Source: Microbacterium stercoris
GTDB lineage: Bacteria > Actinomycetota > Actinomycetes > Actinomycetales > Microbacteriaceae
NCBI RefSeq assembly: GCF_017592545.1
Contig: NZ_JAGFOA010000008.1
Coordinates: 113,693-177,692, forward strand
Direction: 5' to 3'
Length of the DNA stretch: 64,000 nt
In this document: piece after piece, positions 22,482 through 31,591 of the stretch
Layout of the letters: every line of letters starts with the position of its first letter
Position numbering within the stretch: position 1 is the first letter of the stretch
Position numbers and translations under genes: made by a program
Notes under the pieces: generated by a model
Seen by the model: only the letters and a program-made list of their open reading frames with translations
Databases searched by the model: none
What the model was told of the DNA's origin: nothing

Positions 22482-22864
22482 GACGTTGTCCTTCCGGTTT
22501 CGGTGATTCGGGCGCCGTGCTCGCGGACGAGCGCGGCGAGGTCGTCGGGGGAGAGGCCGATGCGGCGGGCCTCGTCGATGAGAGGGGAGACGTAGCGGTC
22601 GGCGAAGGCGTCGCGGCGTTCGCGCAGCAGCAGTTCGCGCGCCCCCTCGGGCACGAACATGCCGATGCCGCGGCGCTTCTCGAGCACGGACTTGTCGACG
22701 AGCATCGCGACTCCCTTCGCGGCGGTGGCCGGATTGATGCGGTAGAAGGCGGCCAGTTCGTTCGTGGACGGCGCCTGTGATCGCTCGGGGAGGCTGCCAT
22801 CCACGATGGAGTCCTCGATGCGCTCGGCGATCTGCACGAACAGCGGCTTGCCTTCTTCGATCAA
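22478..22864 (-). CDS. GntR-family repressor, YtrA subfamily
   Basis: A 128-residue regulator consisting of a winged helix-turn-helix (about 10-75: PLFVQIAERIEDSIVDGSLP, then PSTNELAAFYRINPATAAKG) and a short helical tail of about 45 residues without a sugar- or fatty-acid-binding domain. This is the YtrA subfamily, whose genes usually sit in front of an ABC operon that they repress, as here. First gene of the operon; a palindrome 22 bases upstream is the likely operator. Confidence 0.92.
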   Translation of the reverse strand: MIEEGKPLFVQIAERIEDSIVDGSLPERSQAPSTNELAAFYRINPATAAKGVAMLVDKSVLEKRRGIGMFVPEGARELLLRERRDAFADRYVSPLIDEARRIGLSPDDLAALVREHGARITETGRTTS

Positions 22865-22886
22865 CGCGACCCCTGGGTGGTGGTTG

Positions 22887-22910
22887 GGTTAGTTACTTGA
22901 GTAATGAACC
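22887..22910. promoter_or_regulatory. operator palindrome of the YtrA-type repressor
   Basis: A 24-bp inverted repeat GGTTnnTTACTnnAGTAAnnAACC, with 18 of 24 bases symmetric, lies 22 bases upstream of the gntR start. It is also far more AT-rich than its surroundings. YtrA regulators bind inverted repeats of this length, so autorepression of the operon is likely. Confidence 0.7.
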
Positions 22911-23022
22911 ACCGAACGCGGCCGGTGTCAAGAGCCGCCGATCCGCTTCTCGTGTTACGAGCCGGAGAACAGGTGCTCACCGCGGCCCCCACGCGGTGGT
23001 GAGGTTTGCCGGATTGCGCCCG

Positions 23023-23091
23023 TAAGCTGGAGGGCGACATGCCCGGGGAGAATCAGAGCCCCGCCGGCAGTCGCAATCGCGGTGTCACCGC
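23023..23091 (+). promoter_or_regulatory. gdhA promoter -10 and structured 5' leader
   Basis: TAAGCT (23023-23028) is a good -10 box, and transcription would start near 23034. From exactly there the RNA can fold into a nested hairpin: GCGAC 23034-23038 with GTCGC 23070-23074, GCC with GGC, and CGGGG with CCCCG around a 10-base loop AGAATCAGAG. A second small hairpin, GCGGT / ACCGC, follows (23079-23091). About 80 further bases lead to the gdhA start. I do not recognise a named riboswitch class. Confidence 0.55.
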
Positions 23092-23094
23092 TAA

Positions 23095-24516
<1,422 letters not shown>

Positions 24517-24531
24517 TCCGCTGATCCTCTG

Positions 24532-24567
24532 CGAAGGGGCGGGGCGCTGCGGCGTCCCGCCCCTTCG
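24532..24567 (+). terminator. terminator after gdhA
   Basis: A 15-bp stem with a single G-T mismatch (CGAAGGGGCGGGGCG with CGTCCCGCCCCTTCG) and a 6-base loop, 15 bases after the stop codon. No long T-run follows, as is common in very GC-rich genomes. Confidence 0.8.
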
Positions 24568-24623
24568 GCGTTCCCGGGGACCGGGCGTCACGTGGGGCAT
24601 CTGGAACTTCTTCCCGATTCGTG

Positions 24624-24680
24624 TTGACGCTCGCGTGCTCGGTCTGTACCGTTAGGTACACACTGAACCGATCGGTACAG
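24624..24680 (+). promoter_or_regulatory. promoter and twin TetR operators for the NTF2-tetR operon
   Basis: TTGACG (24624-24629) and TACCGT (24647-24652) are spaced by 17 bases and make a good vegetative promoter. TGTACCGTTAGGTACA (24645-24660), a perfect TGTACC/GGTACA palindrome, covers the -10 box. A second palindrome with core ACCGATCGGT (24663-24680, CTG/CAG ends) lies just downstream. Two sites two turns apart over the promoter are typical of TetR autorepression. Confidence 0.75.
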
Positions 24681-24704
24681 AACACAACACCCAGAGGAGT
24701 CCTC

Positions 24705-25172
24705 ATGTCCCGTCCGCCCCTTCCCCCGTTCACCGAAGAGACCGCCATCCAGAAGGTGCGCGCGGCCGAAGACGGCTGGAACACCCGCGATCCGGAGCGC
24801 ATCGCGCTCGCCTACAGCGAGGACAGCTGGTGGAGGAACCGGTCCACCTTCGTGCAGGGCCGCGAAGCCATCATCGAGTTCCTCGCCGGCAAGTGGGACC
24901 GCGAGCTGGACTATCGGCTCATCAAGGAGCTGTGGGCCTACACTGGCGACGTCATCGCGGTGCGCTTCGCGTACGAGTACCGCACGGCCGAGGGTCAGTG
25001 GTTCCGCGCGTACGGCAACGAGAACTGGCACTTCGACAAGGAGGGACTCATGACGCACCGTCACGCGAGCATCAACGACGTCGAGATCGACGAGTCCGAC
25101 CGCAAGTTCTTCTGGGACAACTCCGGTCCGCGCCCCGCCGACCACCCCGGCCTGAGCGAGCTCGGTCTCTGA
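24705..25172 (+). CDS. nuclear transport factor 2-like protein (DUF1348)
   Basis: A 155-residue single-domain protein of the NTF2/SnoaL fold. Recognisable features are [28 protein letters not shown] (cut here at helix 1 and the strand that follows), the [15 protein letters not shown] segment, and [19 protein letters not shown]. It is rich in Trp and Asp/Arg pairs. DUF1348 proteins have no settled reaction; the cone-shaped fold often binds small hydrophobic or reactive molecules. It sits with a TetR regulator (TGATG overlap) behind a TetR-type operator, suggesting induction by a small compound. Confidence 0.85.
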   Translation: MSRPPLPPFTEETAIQKVRAAEDGWNTRDPERIALAYSEDSWWRNRSTFVQGREAIIEFLAGKWDRELDYRLIKELWAYTGDVIAVRFAYEYRTAEGQWFRAYGNENWHFDKEGLMTHRHASINDVEIDESDRKFFWDNSGPRPADHPGLSELGL

Positions 25173-25738
25173 TGGCCAGAACCGTCCTCGACCGGTCCGA
25201 CGTGGTTCTCGCCCTCGCCGGCGTATTCCGCAAGCGAGGCTTCGAGGGTGGTTCCCTGTCGGTCATCCAGCAGGAAACGGGCGTCGGCCGCGGCAGTCTC
25301 TACCACTTCTTCCCCGAGGGGAAGACGGACATGGCCCGCGCCGTCCTCGAGGAGGTCAGCAACTGGTTCGAAGAGAAGGTCTTCGAGCCCCTTCGCACCG
25401 CGACCGATCCCCGCGAGGCGATCGCGGACATGACCCGCGAGGTCTCCGAGTACTTCCTCTCCCGTGAACGCGTGTGCCTCTTCGCCGCGATGACGCTAGG
25501 GGAAGAGCAGGAGACCTTCGCCCCGTCGGTGAAGGCCTACTTCACCGACTGGGTCGAAGCGCTCGCGAGCGTGCTCCGCAGCGCGGGGCTCTCTTCCGAG
25601 GAGGCGGCGGACCGTGCGCTGGACGCGGTCGCCGTCATCCAGGGCGGGCTGATCCTCGCCCGCGCTTACGGCGACGACGCGACCTTCCTCGGGGTCGTCG
25701 ACCGCACCGAGAAGCACCTCCTCGCCTCCATCAGCTGA
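25172..25738 (+). CDS. TetR-family transcriptional regulator
   Basis: A 188-residue repressor: N-terminal helix-turn-helix (about 8-50: GGSLSVIQQETGVGRGSLYHFFPEGKTDMA with the SLYHFF recognition helix) and an all-helical ligand domain typical of the AcrR/YxaF group. The ATG overlaps the NTF2 stop in TGATG. It probably represses its own operon through the twin palindromes at 24645-24680. The ligand is unknown. Confidence 0.92.
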   Translation: MARTVLDRSDVVLALAGVFRKRGFEGGSLSVIQQETGVGRGSLYHFFPEGKTDMARAVLEEVSNWFEEKVFEPLRTATDPREAIADMTREVSEYFLSRERVCLFAAMTLGEEQETFAPSVKAYFTDWVEALASVLRSAGLSSEEAADRALDAVAVIQGGLILARAYGDDATFLGVVDRTEKHLLASIS

Positions 25739-25797
25739 GCGGATCCCCGCTCGGCGAGGCTTCCGCCGCCCGAATCGTCGGTGTGCCCCGGGCCGGA

Positions 25798-26193
25798 TCA
25801 GCGGGCCGCGACCGCACTGACCTCGATGAGCGCCCCGGGAACGGCGAGGGACGCGACGACCGCCGCGGTGACGAGCGGCGGCTCGGGAGAGGCGATGCGT
25901 GCGGCGATCGCGCCGTAGGCAGCGCCCAGGTCGGCGCCCTTGGCGATCAGCACGGTCCACTGCACCACGTCGGCGGGCGTGGCGTCGGCGGCCGCGAGCG
26001 CGGTGATCGCGTTCTCGACCGCGCGGGTCGCCTGGGCCGCGACGTCGCCGGCACCCACGAGCTTTCCATCGGCGTCGACGGCGTTCTGACCGCCGACGTA
26101 GATCGTCGTCGCTCCCGGCGGCACGATGGCGACATGGCTGAAGGCGGGGCTGTGGACGAGCCCCTCGGGGCGGAGCTTCTCGATGCGGATCAT
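25798..26193 (-). CDS. RidA/YjgF-family protein
   Basis: A 131-residue member of the RidA superfamily, which as trimers hydrolyse reactive enamines/imines formed by PLP enzymes. TTIYVGGQNAVDADGKLVGAG, QATRAVENAITALAAADAT and the ending PGALIEVSAVAAR match the family layout. The Arg that binds the substrate carboxylate in canonical RidA (near residue 105) is not evident; the equivalent stretch reads LVTAAVVASLAVPGALIEV, so this may be a divergent subgroup. Start placed at ATG 26193; no strong ribosome site is visible and a GTG 24 bases upstream is possible. Confidence 0.82.
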   Translation of the reverse strand: MIRIEKLRPEGLVHSPAFSHVAIVPPGATTIYVGGQNAVDADGKLVGAGDVAAQATRAVENAITALAAADATPADVVQWTVLIAKGADLGAAYGAIAARIASPEPPLVTAAVVASLAVPGALIEVSAVAAR

Positions 26194-26261
26194 GCGCCCA
26201 CGGTCCCACCAGCCTCCGACATCCACCAGAGGAGACCGGATCCGTGCGCCCCCGGCGCGGA

Positions 26262-27050
26262 TCAGCCGCGCAGGTCGCGCCCGCGGAGGGCGAGCATCGC
26301 GATCACGGGGAACGCCACGACGAACAGCCACAGCGGCCACTGGTCGGCGAGGGTGACACCGCCCTGAAGCGGCGAGTCGGCGAAGGCCCACGAATAGGGC
26401 GACGCGTTCGCGATCCAGTCGGCATCGGGGGTCTGGGCCGCCACCGCGTTGAGCGCGTAGCTGACGACGGCCACCAGCGCTCCCACACCCGCCGACAGCG
26501 CGCGTCCGCCGATCGCCGCGCCCGCCAGAAGCGTCCACACCCCGCAGAAGAGGGCGAGCCCCGCGAGCGCACAGGACGCCACAAGAACCGGGCCGAGCTC
26601 GAGGCCGAGGTCGGCAGGCCCGTTGAAGGCCAGGACCGACACCGTGCCCACCAGCACGAGGAACAGCACGCGGATGATCAGCGCCTCGGTCTGCGCGAGC
26701 ACGTAGCCGCCGCGGCCGATCCCGTGCGCCAGGTCGAGCTCCAGCCGGCCCGACTGCTCGTGGCCGCCGATCGCGGTGGCCGCCCAAGACACGGACGCCG
26801 CGGTGATGAGGAAAAAGCCCATCAGCCCGTAGAACGTCGCCTGCACGTAACCCGCGCCGGAGGTGAGGTCGTCATAGCCCAGCGTCTGCACGAGCTGCGG
26901 CGGCAGCGAGTCGAGCAGCGACTGCATGTCGCCCGTGACGAGGTCGTCGTAGAGCGGCAGGTAGAGCGCCAGGATGCCGACGATCGCGAGCGACCACAGC
27001 AGCGTCGCGCGCCACGATCCGCGCAGCTCCCTCCGCAGCACGGCGGTCAC
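26262..27050 (-). CDS. ABC transporter permease (ABC-2 type)
   Basis: A 262-residue integral membrane protein with about six helices: a first helix at about 16-35, then GYVQATFYGLMGFFLITAASVSW and LWLFVVAFPVIAMLALRG near the end. A GTGA overlap couples it to the upstream ATPase. The pair resembles actinobacterial two-gene exporters for drugs or peptides; the long extracytoplasmic loop after helix 1 (about 36-70) is family-typical. Substrate unknown. Confidence 0.85.
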   Translation of the reverse strand: MTAVLRRELRGSWRATLLWSLAIVGILALYLPLYDDLVTGDMQSLLDSLPPQLVQTLGYDDLTSGAGYVQATFYGLMGFFLITAASVSWAATAIGGHEQSGRLELDLAHGIGRGGYVLAQTEALIIRVLFLVLVGTVSVLAFNGPADLGLELGPVLVASCALAGLALFCGVWTLLAGAAIGGRALSAGVGALVAVVSYALNAVAAQTPDADWIANASPYSWAFADSPLQGGVTLADQWPLWLFVVAFPVIAMLALRGRDLRG

Positions 27051-28021
27051 TTCGCGGCCCCTTTCTGCGCGAGGGCGACGAGGTCGACCGGCTTCGTCTT
27101 CCGATCCGGATCGCGCTGCGTGCGGTAGAGCTGCAGGATCGCGTCCTCGAGGTCCGGCTCTTCGATCGACAGCTCGGTGGTCGTGAGGTGCGAGAGGGTC
27201 TTGACGAGGGCGTCGAGGTCGCCGTCGTAGAGCGCGTCGAGATGCACGCCGTCGGGCTCGTCGGCGAGCACCACCTCGCGCAGCGGTAGCTGCCGGATCT
27301 GATCCCACACCGTGTCGGAGTCGGTGCCCGCGAACACCGCGCTGATGCGTCGAGCGGCCCCCCGACGCAGCGAGGGCACGTCGCCCTGCGCGATGATGCG
27401 ACCGTCGGCCAGCACCGACACCTCGTCGGCCACGTGCTGGATCTCGCTCATCACGTGCGAGCTGAGCAGGATGGCCGCGCCGTCGTGGCGAGCCTCGCGC
27501 ACGAGCTCGAGAAAGGTGCGCTGCACCAGCGGGTCGAGGCCGCTCGTCGGCTCGTCGAGCACCAGCAGGTCGGGTTCGTGCTGGAAGGCCTGGATGAGGC
27601 CGAGCTTCTGGCGGTTGCCCTTGGACAGCGTCCCCACCGGGCGGGAGAGGTCGAGGCCGAGGCGGTCGGCGAGCTGCTCTGCGCGATGGGGCGCGACGTC
27701 GCCCGAGACCCGGGCGTAGAACGCGAGCACGGCGCGGCCGGTGGGATCACCCTCCAGGCGCAGGTCGCCGGGCAGGTAGCCGATGCGCCTGCGCAGGGCC
27801 GGGCCGCCCGTGCGCGGATCTTCTCCGAGGACCCGCACGGTGCCGCCCGAGGGGCGCAGGAGGTCGAGCAGGATGCGCAGCGTTGTGGTCTTGCCGGCGC
27901 CGTTCGGCCCGACGAGTCCGAGCACCGACCCCGGCGCGACGTGCAGGTCGATGCCGCGCAAGGCCACGTGACGTCCGTAGCTCTTGCGCAGATCCTGGAC
28001 CTCGATGGCGGCCGTCGTCAC
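27047..28021 (-). CDS. ABC transporter ATP-binding protein (drug-export type)
   Basis: A 324-residue ATPase of the DrrA/CcmA type: Walker A GPNGAGKTT (about residue 38), signature LSKGNRQKLGL, Walker B LLVLDEPTSGLDP and H-loop LSSHVMSE. The LSKGNRQK signature and the roughly 90-residue C-terminal extension (from about 230) are typical of ABC-2 exporters. First gene of a two-gene operon with the permease at 26262. The intergenic region behind it (28022-28159) holds no visible gene. Confidence 0.9.
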   Translation of the reverse strand: MTTAAIEVQDLRKSYGRHVALRGIDLHVAPGSVLGLVGPNGAGKTTTLRILLDLLRPSGGTVRVLGEDPRTGGPALRRRIGYLPGDLRLEGDPTGRAVLAFYARVSGDVAPHRAEQLADRLGLDLSRPVGTLSKGNRQKLGLIQAFQHEPDLLVLDEPTSGLDPLVQRTFLELVREARHDGAAILLSSHVMSEIQHVADEVSVLADGRIIAQGDVPSLRRGAARRISAVFAGTDSDTVWDQIRQLPLREVVLADEPDGVHLDALYDGDLDALVKTLSHLTTTELSIEEPDLEDAILQLYRTQRDPDRKTKPVDLVALAQKGAAK

Positions 28022-28159
28022 GAGCTCACCCTATCGACGCGCGCCGGCCCGCCGTCAGTGCGCTCGTGGTCACAAACCGCCGCAGCAGCGTCGATGGCCG
28101 CGGCGTTTCGTGACCAGGGGCGGACGGATCCGGCTCCGCGCAGGACCGGCGCAGGCGCG

Positions 28160-28597
28160 TCAGTACATCTGCGGTCCGTCACGATCGGGCTCCGCTCCGC
28201 GAGCGAAGGCGCGGCCGGACACCGATGTGGGCACGATGCGCACGAACACACGCTTGAGAGTCGGGATCCAGGGTCGCAGCTCCGCCGTCTCTGCTCGCTC
28301 CACGTCGGCACTGGTCTCCAGGGGCGTGGCGTGTCCGCGCACGACGACACTCCACGCCTCGGTATCGGTATGGCTGTCGACCTCGAACAGCACGTCCGCG
28401 TTCACGGTGAGCTCGAACAGCTTGGTGCCGGGCGCGGTGCGGAACAGGATGCCGTCGGCGTAGACGGCGTAGTTGACGGGGAAGATGTCGATCGTGTCGC
28501 CGACGTGTGTGACCAGTCGTCCTAGCTCCTGCTCTCGCAGGCGGTCCCAGCTCTCGGCTTCGGTCAACATCCTGATGGGGTCGCTGTACGGGGTCAT
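28160..28597 (-). CDS. pyridoxamine 5'-phosphate oxidase-family flavin protein
   Basis: A 145-residue single-domain split-barrel protein. LGRLVTHVGDTIDIFPVNYAVYADG and TKLFELTVNADVLFEVDSHTD match the short PNPOx-like family that binds FMN or F420, with a C-terminal VFVRIVPTSVSGRAF. Actinobacterial relatives include F420-dependent reductases and Rv1155-like proteins; cofactor and substrate cannot be told here. Monocistronic by spacing. Confidence 0.85.
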   Translation of the reverse strand: MTPYSDPIRMLTEAESWDRLREQELGRLVTHVGDTIDIFPVNYAVYADGILFRTAPGTKLFELTVNADVLFEVDSHTDTEAWSVVVRGHATPLETSADVERAETAELRPWIPTLKRVFVRIVPTSVSGRAFARGAEPDRDGPQMY

Positions 28598-28718
28598 GCG
28601 GCCATCATCGGCAGGGGGACGACGCCGTGCCTCTCAACGGTCGGATTTGCGCGCGGGATGGGCGGAGATTAGGTGGTGGATGACGGAGTTTCACCGCGGC
28701 CATCGCAGCTGACCGGGG

Positions 28719-29072
28719 TCACTCCTCCCAGGGGAGTCGGACGGTGGGCAGGATCAGGATGCGACCGAGCACGGCAGAGGGGTGCGTGGCCATGTAGGCG
28801 GCGGCCTCGTCGATCGTCTCCGCTTCGAGCAGGTCGTAGCCGGCGAACCACTCCTTGAACTCGGGGAACGGGCCGTCGGTCACGATCGTCCGGCCGTCGC
28901 GCACGACGACCGACTTCGCGCTGTCCCGGCCGGCGACCGGCGCACCGGGGCCGAGCGCGCCGGTCTTCTCACCCTCCTCGGCCCAGCGCTCGAGCATGCG
29001 CTTGTCCTCCTCGCGCGGCAGGTCGGATCCGGTCGGGTCGGTCAGGTGCAGGACCAGGAACTTCTGAGTCAC
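28719..29072 (-). CDS. YCII-related DGPF-domain protein
   Basis: A 117-residue alpha/beta protein with the hallmark TDGPFPEFKEWFAGYDLLEA (about 67-86) followed by ATHPSA. YCII proteins form ferredoxin-like dimers with a His/Asp active site; no reaction is established for the DGPF group. GTG start, eight bases after GGGAG, overlapping the sigma-factor stop in GTGA. Last of a four-gene operon containing three DGPF genes and an ECF42 sigma factor. Confidence 0.88.
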   Translation of the reverse strand: MTQKFLVLHLTDPTGSDLPREEDKRMLERWAEEGEKTGALGPGAPVAGRDSAKSVVVRDGRTIVTDGPFPEFKEWFAGYDLLEAETIDEAAAYMATHPSAVLGRILILPTVRLPWEE

Positions 29073-30355
29073 GATGCGTTCTCCCTTGCAGGTGTGTGCG
29101 GTTGTGGCGTCGGCGCCGCGAGCTGAGCTCGCCGGCGGATGAGGTGGGCGGTCTCGGCGGTGTTGCCCGCGAGCTCGATCGCCCGGTCGTAGGCGGCGTG
29201 GGCGTCGGCCGAGCGGCCGACCAGCCGCAGCAGCTCGGCTCGCGTCGTGTGGAACGCGTGGTACTCGCTCAGCCTGTCGGCGAGCCGCTCGACCTGCGCG
29301 AGGCCCACCTCCGGAGAGTCGAACTCGCTGATCGCGATGGCCTTGTTGAGGCTCACGATGGGGCTCGGATCGATCCGCTCCAGCTGACCGTAGAGGGCGA
29401 CGATACGGCCCCAGTCGGTGTCGCGCGCGTGCGGCGCGGTGACGTGCACCGCGTTGATCGCGGCGAGTAGCTGGTAGCGCCCGGCGCGCTCGCCGCCCCG
29501 GGCTGCCTCGATCCGCTCCTGCACAAGGGCGATGCCCTCGGCGAGCAGCCGTCGATCCCAGGCGCCGCGATCCTGTTCGTCGAGGCGCACGAGCTCGCCG
29601 TCGGACGAGAGCCGCGCGCCGGCCCGCGCCTCCGTGAGCAGCATCAGGGCGAGAAGCCCCGTCGCCTCCCCGTGATCCGCGGGCGGGAGCAGATCGCACA
29701 CAAGCCGCGTGAGCCGGATCGCCTCGCCCGTGAGATCGCGGCGGATCGGATCCGTGCCCTCCCCGGAGGCGAGGTAGCCCTCGTTGAAGATCAGATAGAG
29801 CACCGCGAGCACTCCATCCAGACGCTCGGGCAGATCAGCGGTCTCGGGCACCCGGAACGGGATGCGAGCGGCCTTGATCTTGGCCTTCGCGCGGCTGATG
29901 CGCTGACCCATCGTGGTCTCCTGCACGAGGAACGCGTGCGCGATCTCGGGCACCGTGAGACCGCCGACGATGCGCAGAGTGAGGGCCACGCGCGCCTCCG
30001 GCGCGAGTGCGGGGTGGCAGCAGGTGAAGACCAGGCGCAGGCGATCGTCGTCGACCGCGCCCACCGGATCCGGCGGGCTGTCGTCGTGCAGCATCATCGC
30101 CTCCTGGTGCTTCTGGTCTCGATGGCTCTCGCGCCGGATCCGGTCGATCGCCTTGCGCTGGGCCGTGGTGGTGATCCACGCGCCGGGGTTGGGCGGCACG
30201 CCCTCGGCCGGCCACCGCTCCACGGCGGTGGCGAACGCCTCGGCGGCCGTCTCCTCGGCGAGGTCGAGGTCGCCGAAGCGCCGCGCCAGCCCGGCGACCA
30301 CGCGCGCCCACTCGTCGCGGTGGGTGCGGGCGATCGCCTCGGCCGCGGTAGTCAT
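29069..30355 (-). CDS. ECF42-type RNA polymerase sigma factor with C-terminal extension
   Basis: A 428-residue sigma factor. The N-terminal sigma-2 region is at about 1-80 (DLDLAEETAAEAFATAVERW, TTTAQRKAIDRIRRE), the sigma-4 region at about 105-170 (LTLRIVGGLTVPEIAHAFLV, QRISRAKAKIK), and a long helical TPR/SnoaL-like extension (about 180-428, with DUF6596-type LYLIFNEGYLASGE) replaces an anti-sigma factor. Linkage to DGPF proteins is the defining context of group ECF42. The extension is thought to be needed for activity. ATGA overlap with the upstream DGPF gene and GTGA with the downstream one. Confidence 0.93.
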   Translation of the reverse strand: MTTAAEAIARTHRDEWARVVAGLARRFGDLDLAEETAAEAFATAVERWPAEGVPPNPGAWITTTAQRKAIDRIRRESHRDQKHQEAMMLHDDSPPDPVGAVDDDRLRLVFTCCHPALAPEARVALTLRIVGGLTVPEIAHAFLVQETTMGQRISRAKAKIKAARIPFRVPETADLPERLDGVLAVLYLIFNEGYLASGEGTDPIRRDLTGEAIRLTRLVCDLLPPADHGEATGLLALMLLTEARAGARLSSDGELVRLDEQDRGAWDRRLLAEGIALVQERIEAARGGERAGRYQLLAAINAVHVTAPHARDTDWGRIVALYGQLERIDPSPIVSLNKAIAISEFDSPEVGLAQVERLADRLSEYHAFHTTRAELLRLVGRSADAHAAYDRAIELAGNTAETAHLIRRRAQLAAPTPQPHTPARENAS

Positions 30356-30726
30356 GCGGTCTGCGCGAACGCGGTCGCGAACGGCCGCACCTCGACGAGC
30401 TCGCGGCACACGTGCGAGGCCTCGGCCGCGACCTTGAGCGCGGCGTCGAGATCGGGCACGTCGATGATCCACAGGCCGTTCAGGCCCTCTTTCGACTCGA
30501 TGAACGGGCCGTCTGTCAGGATCGCCTCCGCCCCGCGACCGTCGACCACCGTCGCCGTGTCGGGCGCCTCGAGCCCGTCGACGAACACGAGCACGCCCTC
30601 GGCCGCAAGCCGGTGGTTGAATGCGCCCGTGGCGGCCATCGCCGCGTGCATCTCCTCGACGGATCCGTAGCCGCCGAACTCCGGGTTGTCCTGCCGGCCC
30701 ATCACCGACAGCAGATAGCGCGCCAT
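30352..30726 (-). CDS. YCII-related DGPF-domain protein
   Basis: A 124-residue member with TDGPFIESKEGLNGLWIIDV (about 70-89) and a C-terminal EVRPFATAFAQTA. The FIESKEG variant and the YLLSVMG start mark the subgroup most often paired with ECF42. It begins one base after the stop of the first DGPF gene and overlaps the sigma gene by 4 bases. Function unknown; probably a target or sensor of the sigma system. Confidence 0.88.
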   Translation of the reverse strand: MARYLLSVMGRQDNPEFGGYGSVEEMHAAMAATGAFNHRLAAEGVLVFVDGLEAPDTATVVDGRGAEAILTDGPFIESKEGLNGLWIIDVPDLDAALKVAAEASHVCRELVEVRPFATAFAQTA

Positions 30727-30727
30727 G

Positions 30728-31090
30728 TCAGTCCTCCTCGACCGATGCCCGGGCGGGCACAACGTACATACGCCCGATGCGGGCGGTGGGGTGGTTCTCG
30801 AGCAGCCGGGTGGCGTGCGCCATCGACTCGGCCTCGATCCACTCGACACCGAGGAACCACTCCTTGAACTCGGGGAACGGCCCGTCCGTGGCGACGAACT
30901 CGCCGTTATGCGCGGTGAGGCGCCGGGCGTGATCGGGGCCCGCGACCGTCTCGCCGTTGGGCTGCCAGCCGTCGGGTCCCTCGCGGTGGGCGAGCCAGGC
31001 GTCCATCCGGGGCTGATCGATCGCCGGATCCCACTCCGCCGCTTTCGGATCGGACATGTGGATGACGAGGAACTTCTGTCGTGCACTCAT
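30728..31090 (-). CDS. YCII-related DGPF-domain protein, first gene of the ECF42 operon
   Basis: A 120-residue protein with TDGPFPEFKEWFLGVEWIEA (about 67-86) and the same QKFLVIHMSDP start as the protein encoded at 28719, so these two are closer to each other than to the middle copy. ATG preceded by GAAGGAGG nine bases upstream. It heads the operon DGPF - DGPF - sigma - DGPF, behind a possible ECF promoter. Confidence 0.88.
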   Translation of the reverse strand: MSARQKFLVIHMSDPKAAEWDPAIDQPRMDAWLAHREGPDGWQPNGETVAGPDHARRLTAHNGEFVATDGPFPEFKEWFLGVEWIEAESMAHATRLLENHPTARIGRMYVVPARASVEED

Positions 31091-31111
31091 CGGGTGCCTC
31101 CTTCGAGAGGT

Positions 31112-31139
31112 CTACGAACGGACCCGGGTCGATTCGACA
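31112..31139 (-). promoter_or_regulatory. candidate ECF42-dependent promoter
   Basis: On the minus strand TGTCGA (31134-31139) is followed, after 17 bases, by CGTAGA (31112-31117). The TGTCGA -35 agrees with what I recall for ECF42 promoters; the -10 (expected CGA/TC-like) is only a partial match. It lies 22 bases ahead of the first DGPF gene, consistent with autoregulation. Confidence 0.45.
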
Positions 31140-31362
31140 GCCTCCGGAGAAGAAATCCAAGGGGTGCCCCGGCTCCGGGACCGCTCCCGATCGGATTGCA
31201 TGCGCGGATTCGCCCTCTGACCTGCGGATCCAGGGCTGGCGGGATGAGGCGAATCGGGAGCGCTTCCGAACATCCGCGCCCTAGAGCCGGTCGAAGGGGA
31301 GCGCTCTCGGCCGTTGTCTCCGCAGCGGGGTCACCGCCCGCTCGTCTACGAAAGGCACGGAC

Positions 31363-31521
31363 ATGAACGACATCATGAGCCCCTCCGAGCAGCGCGAGTT
31401 CGCCGACCGGATCACCGACCTGCGCTGGGAGCGCCGCCAGCAGCGCCGGGCGCGCCGCCGCGCGTTCGCCGACTTCCTGCTCTCGATTCCCGGGACCGCC
31501 CTGCTGCGCCTGGGCGCGTGA
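31363..31521 (+). CDS. small basic protein, 52 residues, unknown
   Basis: A 52-residue protein starting MNDIMSPSEQREFADRITDL, with a strongly basic middle (WERRQQRRARRR, about 22-33) and an amphipathic or hydrophobic end (FADFLLSIPGTALLRLGA). AAAGG lies seven bases before the ATG. It is divergent from the ECF42 operon with 272 bases between them. The last ten codons and the stop are part of a 34-base tandem duplication. It looks like a small membrane-binding or nucleic-acid-binding peptide, but no family is recognised. Confidence 0.55.
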   Translation: MNDIMSPSEQREFADRITDLRWERRQQRRARRRAFADFLLSIPGTALLRLGA

Positions 31522-31576
31522 TCCGGCGACCGCCCTGCTGCGCCTGGGCGCGTGATCCGGCGGGGCAGCAGGGCGG
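31494..31576 (+). repeat. perfect 34-bp tandem duplication with overlapping hairpin
   Basis: Bases 31494-31527 are repeated exactly at 31528-31561; the unit contains the last codons and the TGA of the small gene plus ATCCGGC. The second copy also forms one arm (CCGCCCTGCTGC, 31530-31541) of a 12-bp hairpin with GCAGCAGGGCGG (31565-31576), which can act as a terminator for the small gene and for the convergent exporter gene. Confidence 0.9.
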
Positions 31577-31591
31577 CGGTGCCGGTGAGCG

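Noticed and set aside
23034..23091. Known glutamine, cobalamin or c-di-AMP riboswitch at the gdhA leader
   Set aside because: None of the conserved cores of these classes could be matched; only a generic fold is supported.
31494..31561. Target-site duplication of an insertion sequence
   Set aside because: The copies are directly adjacent with nothing inserted and no terminal inverted repeats, so simple slippage is a better account.
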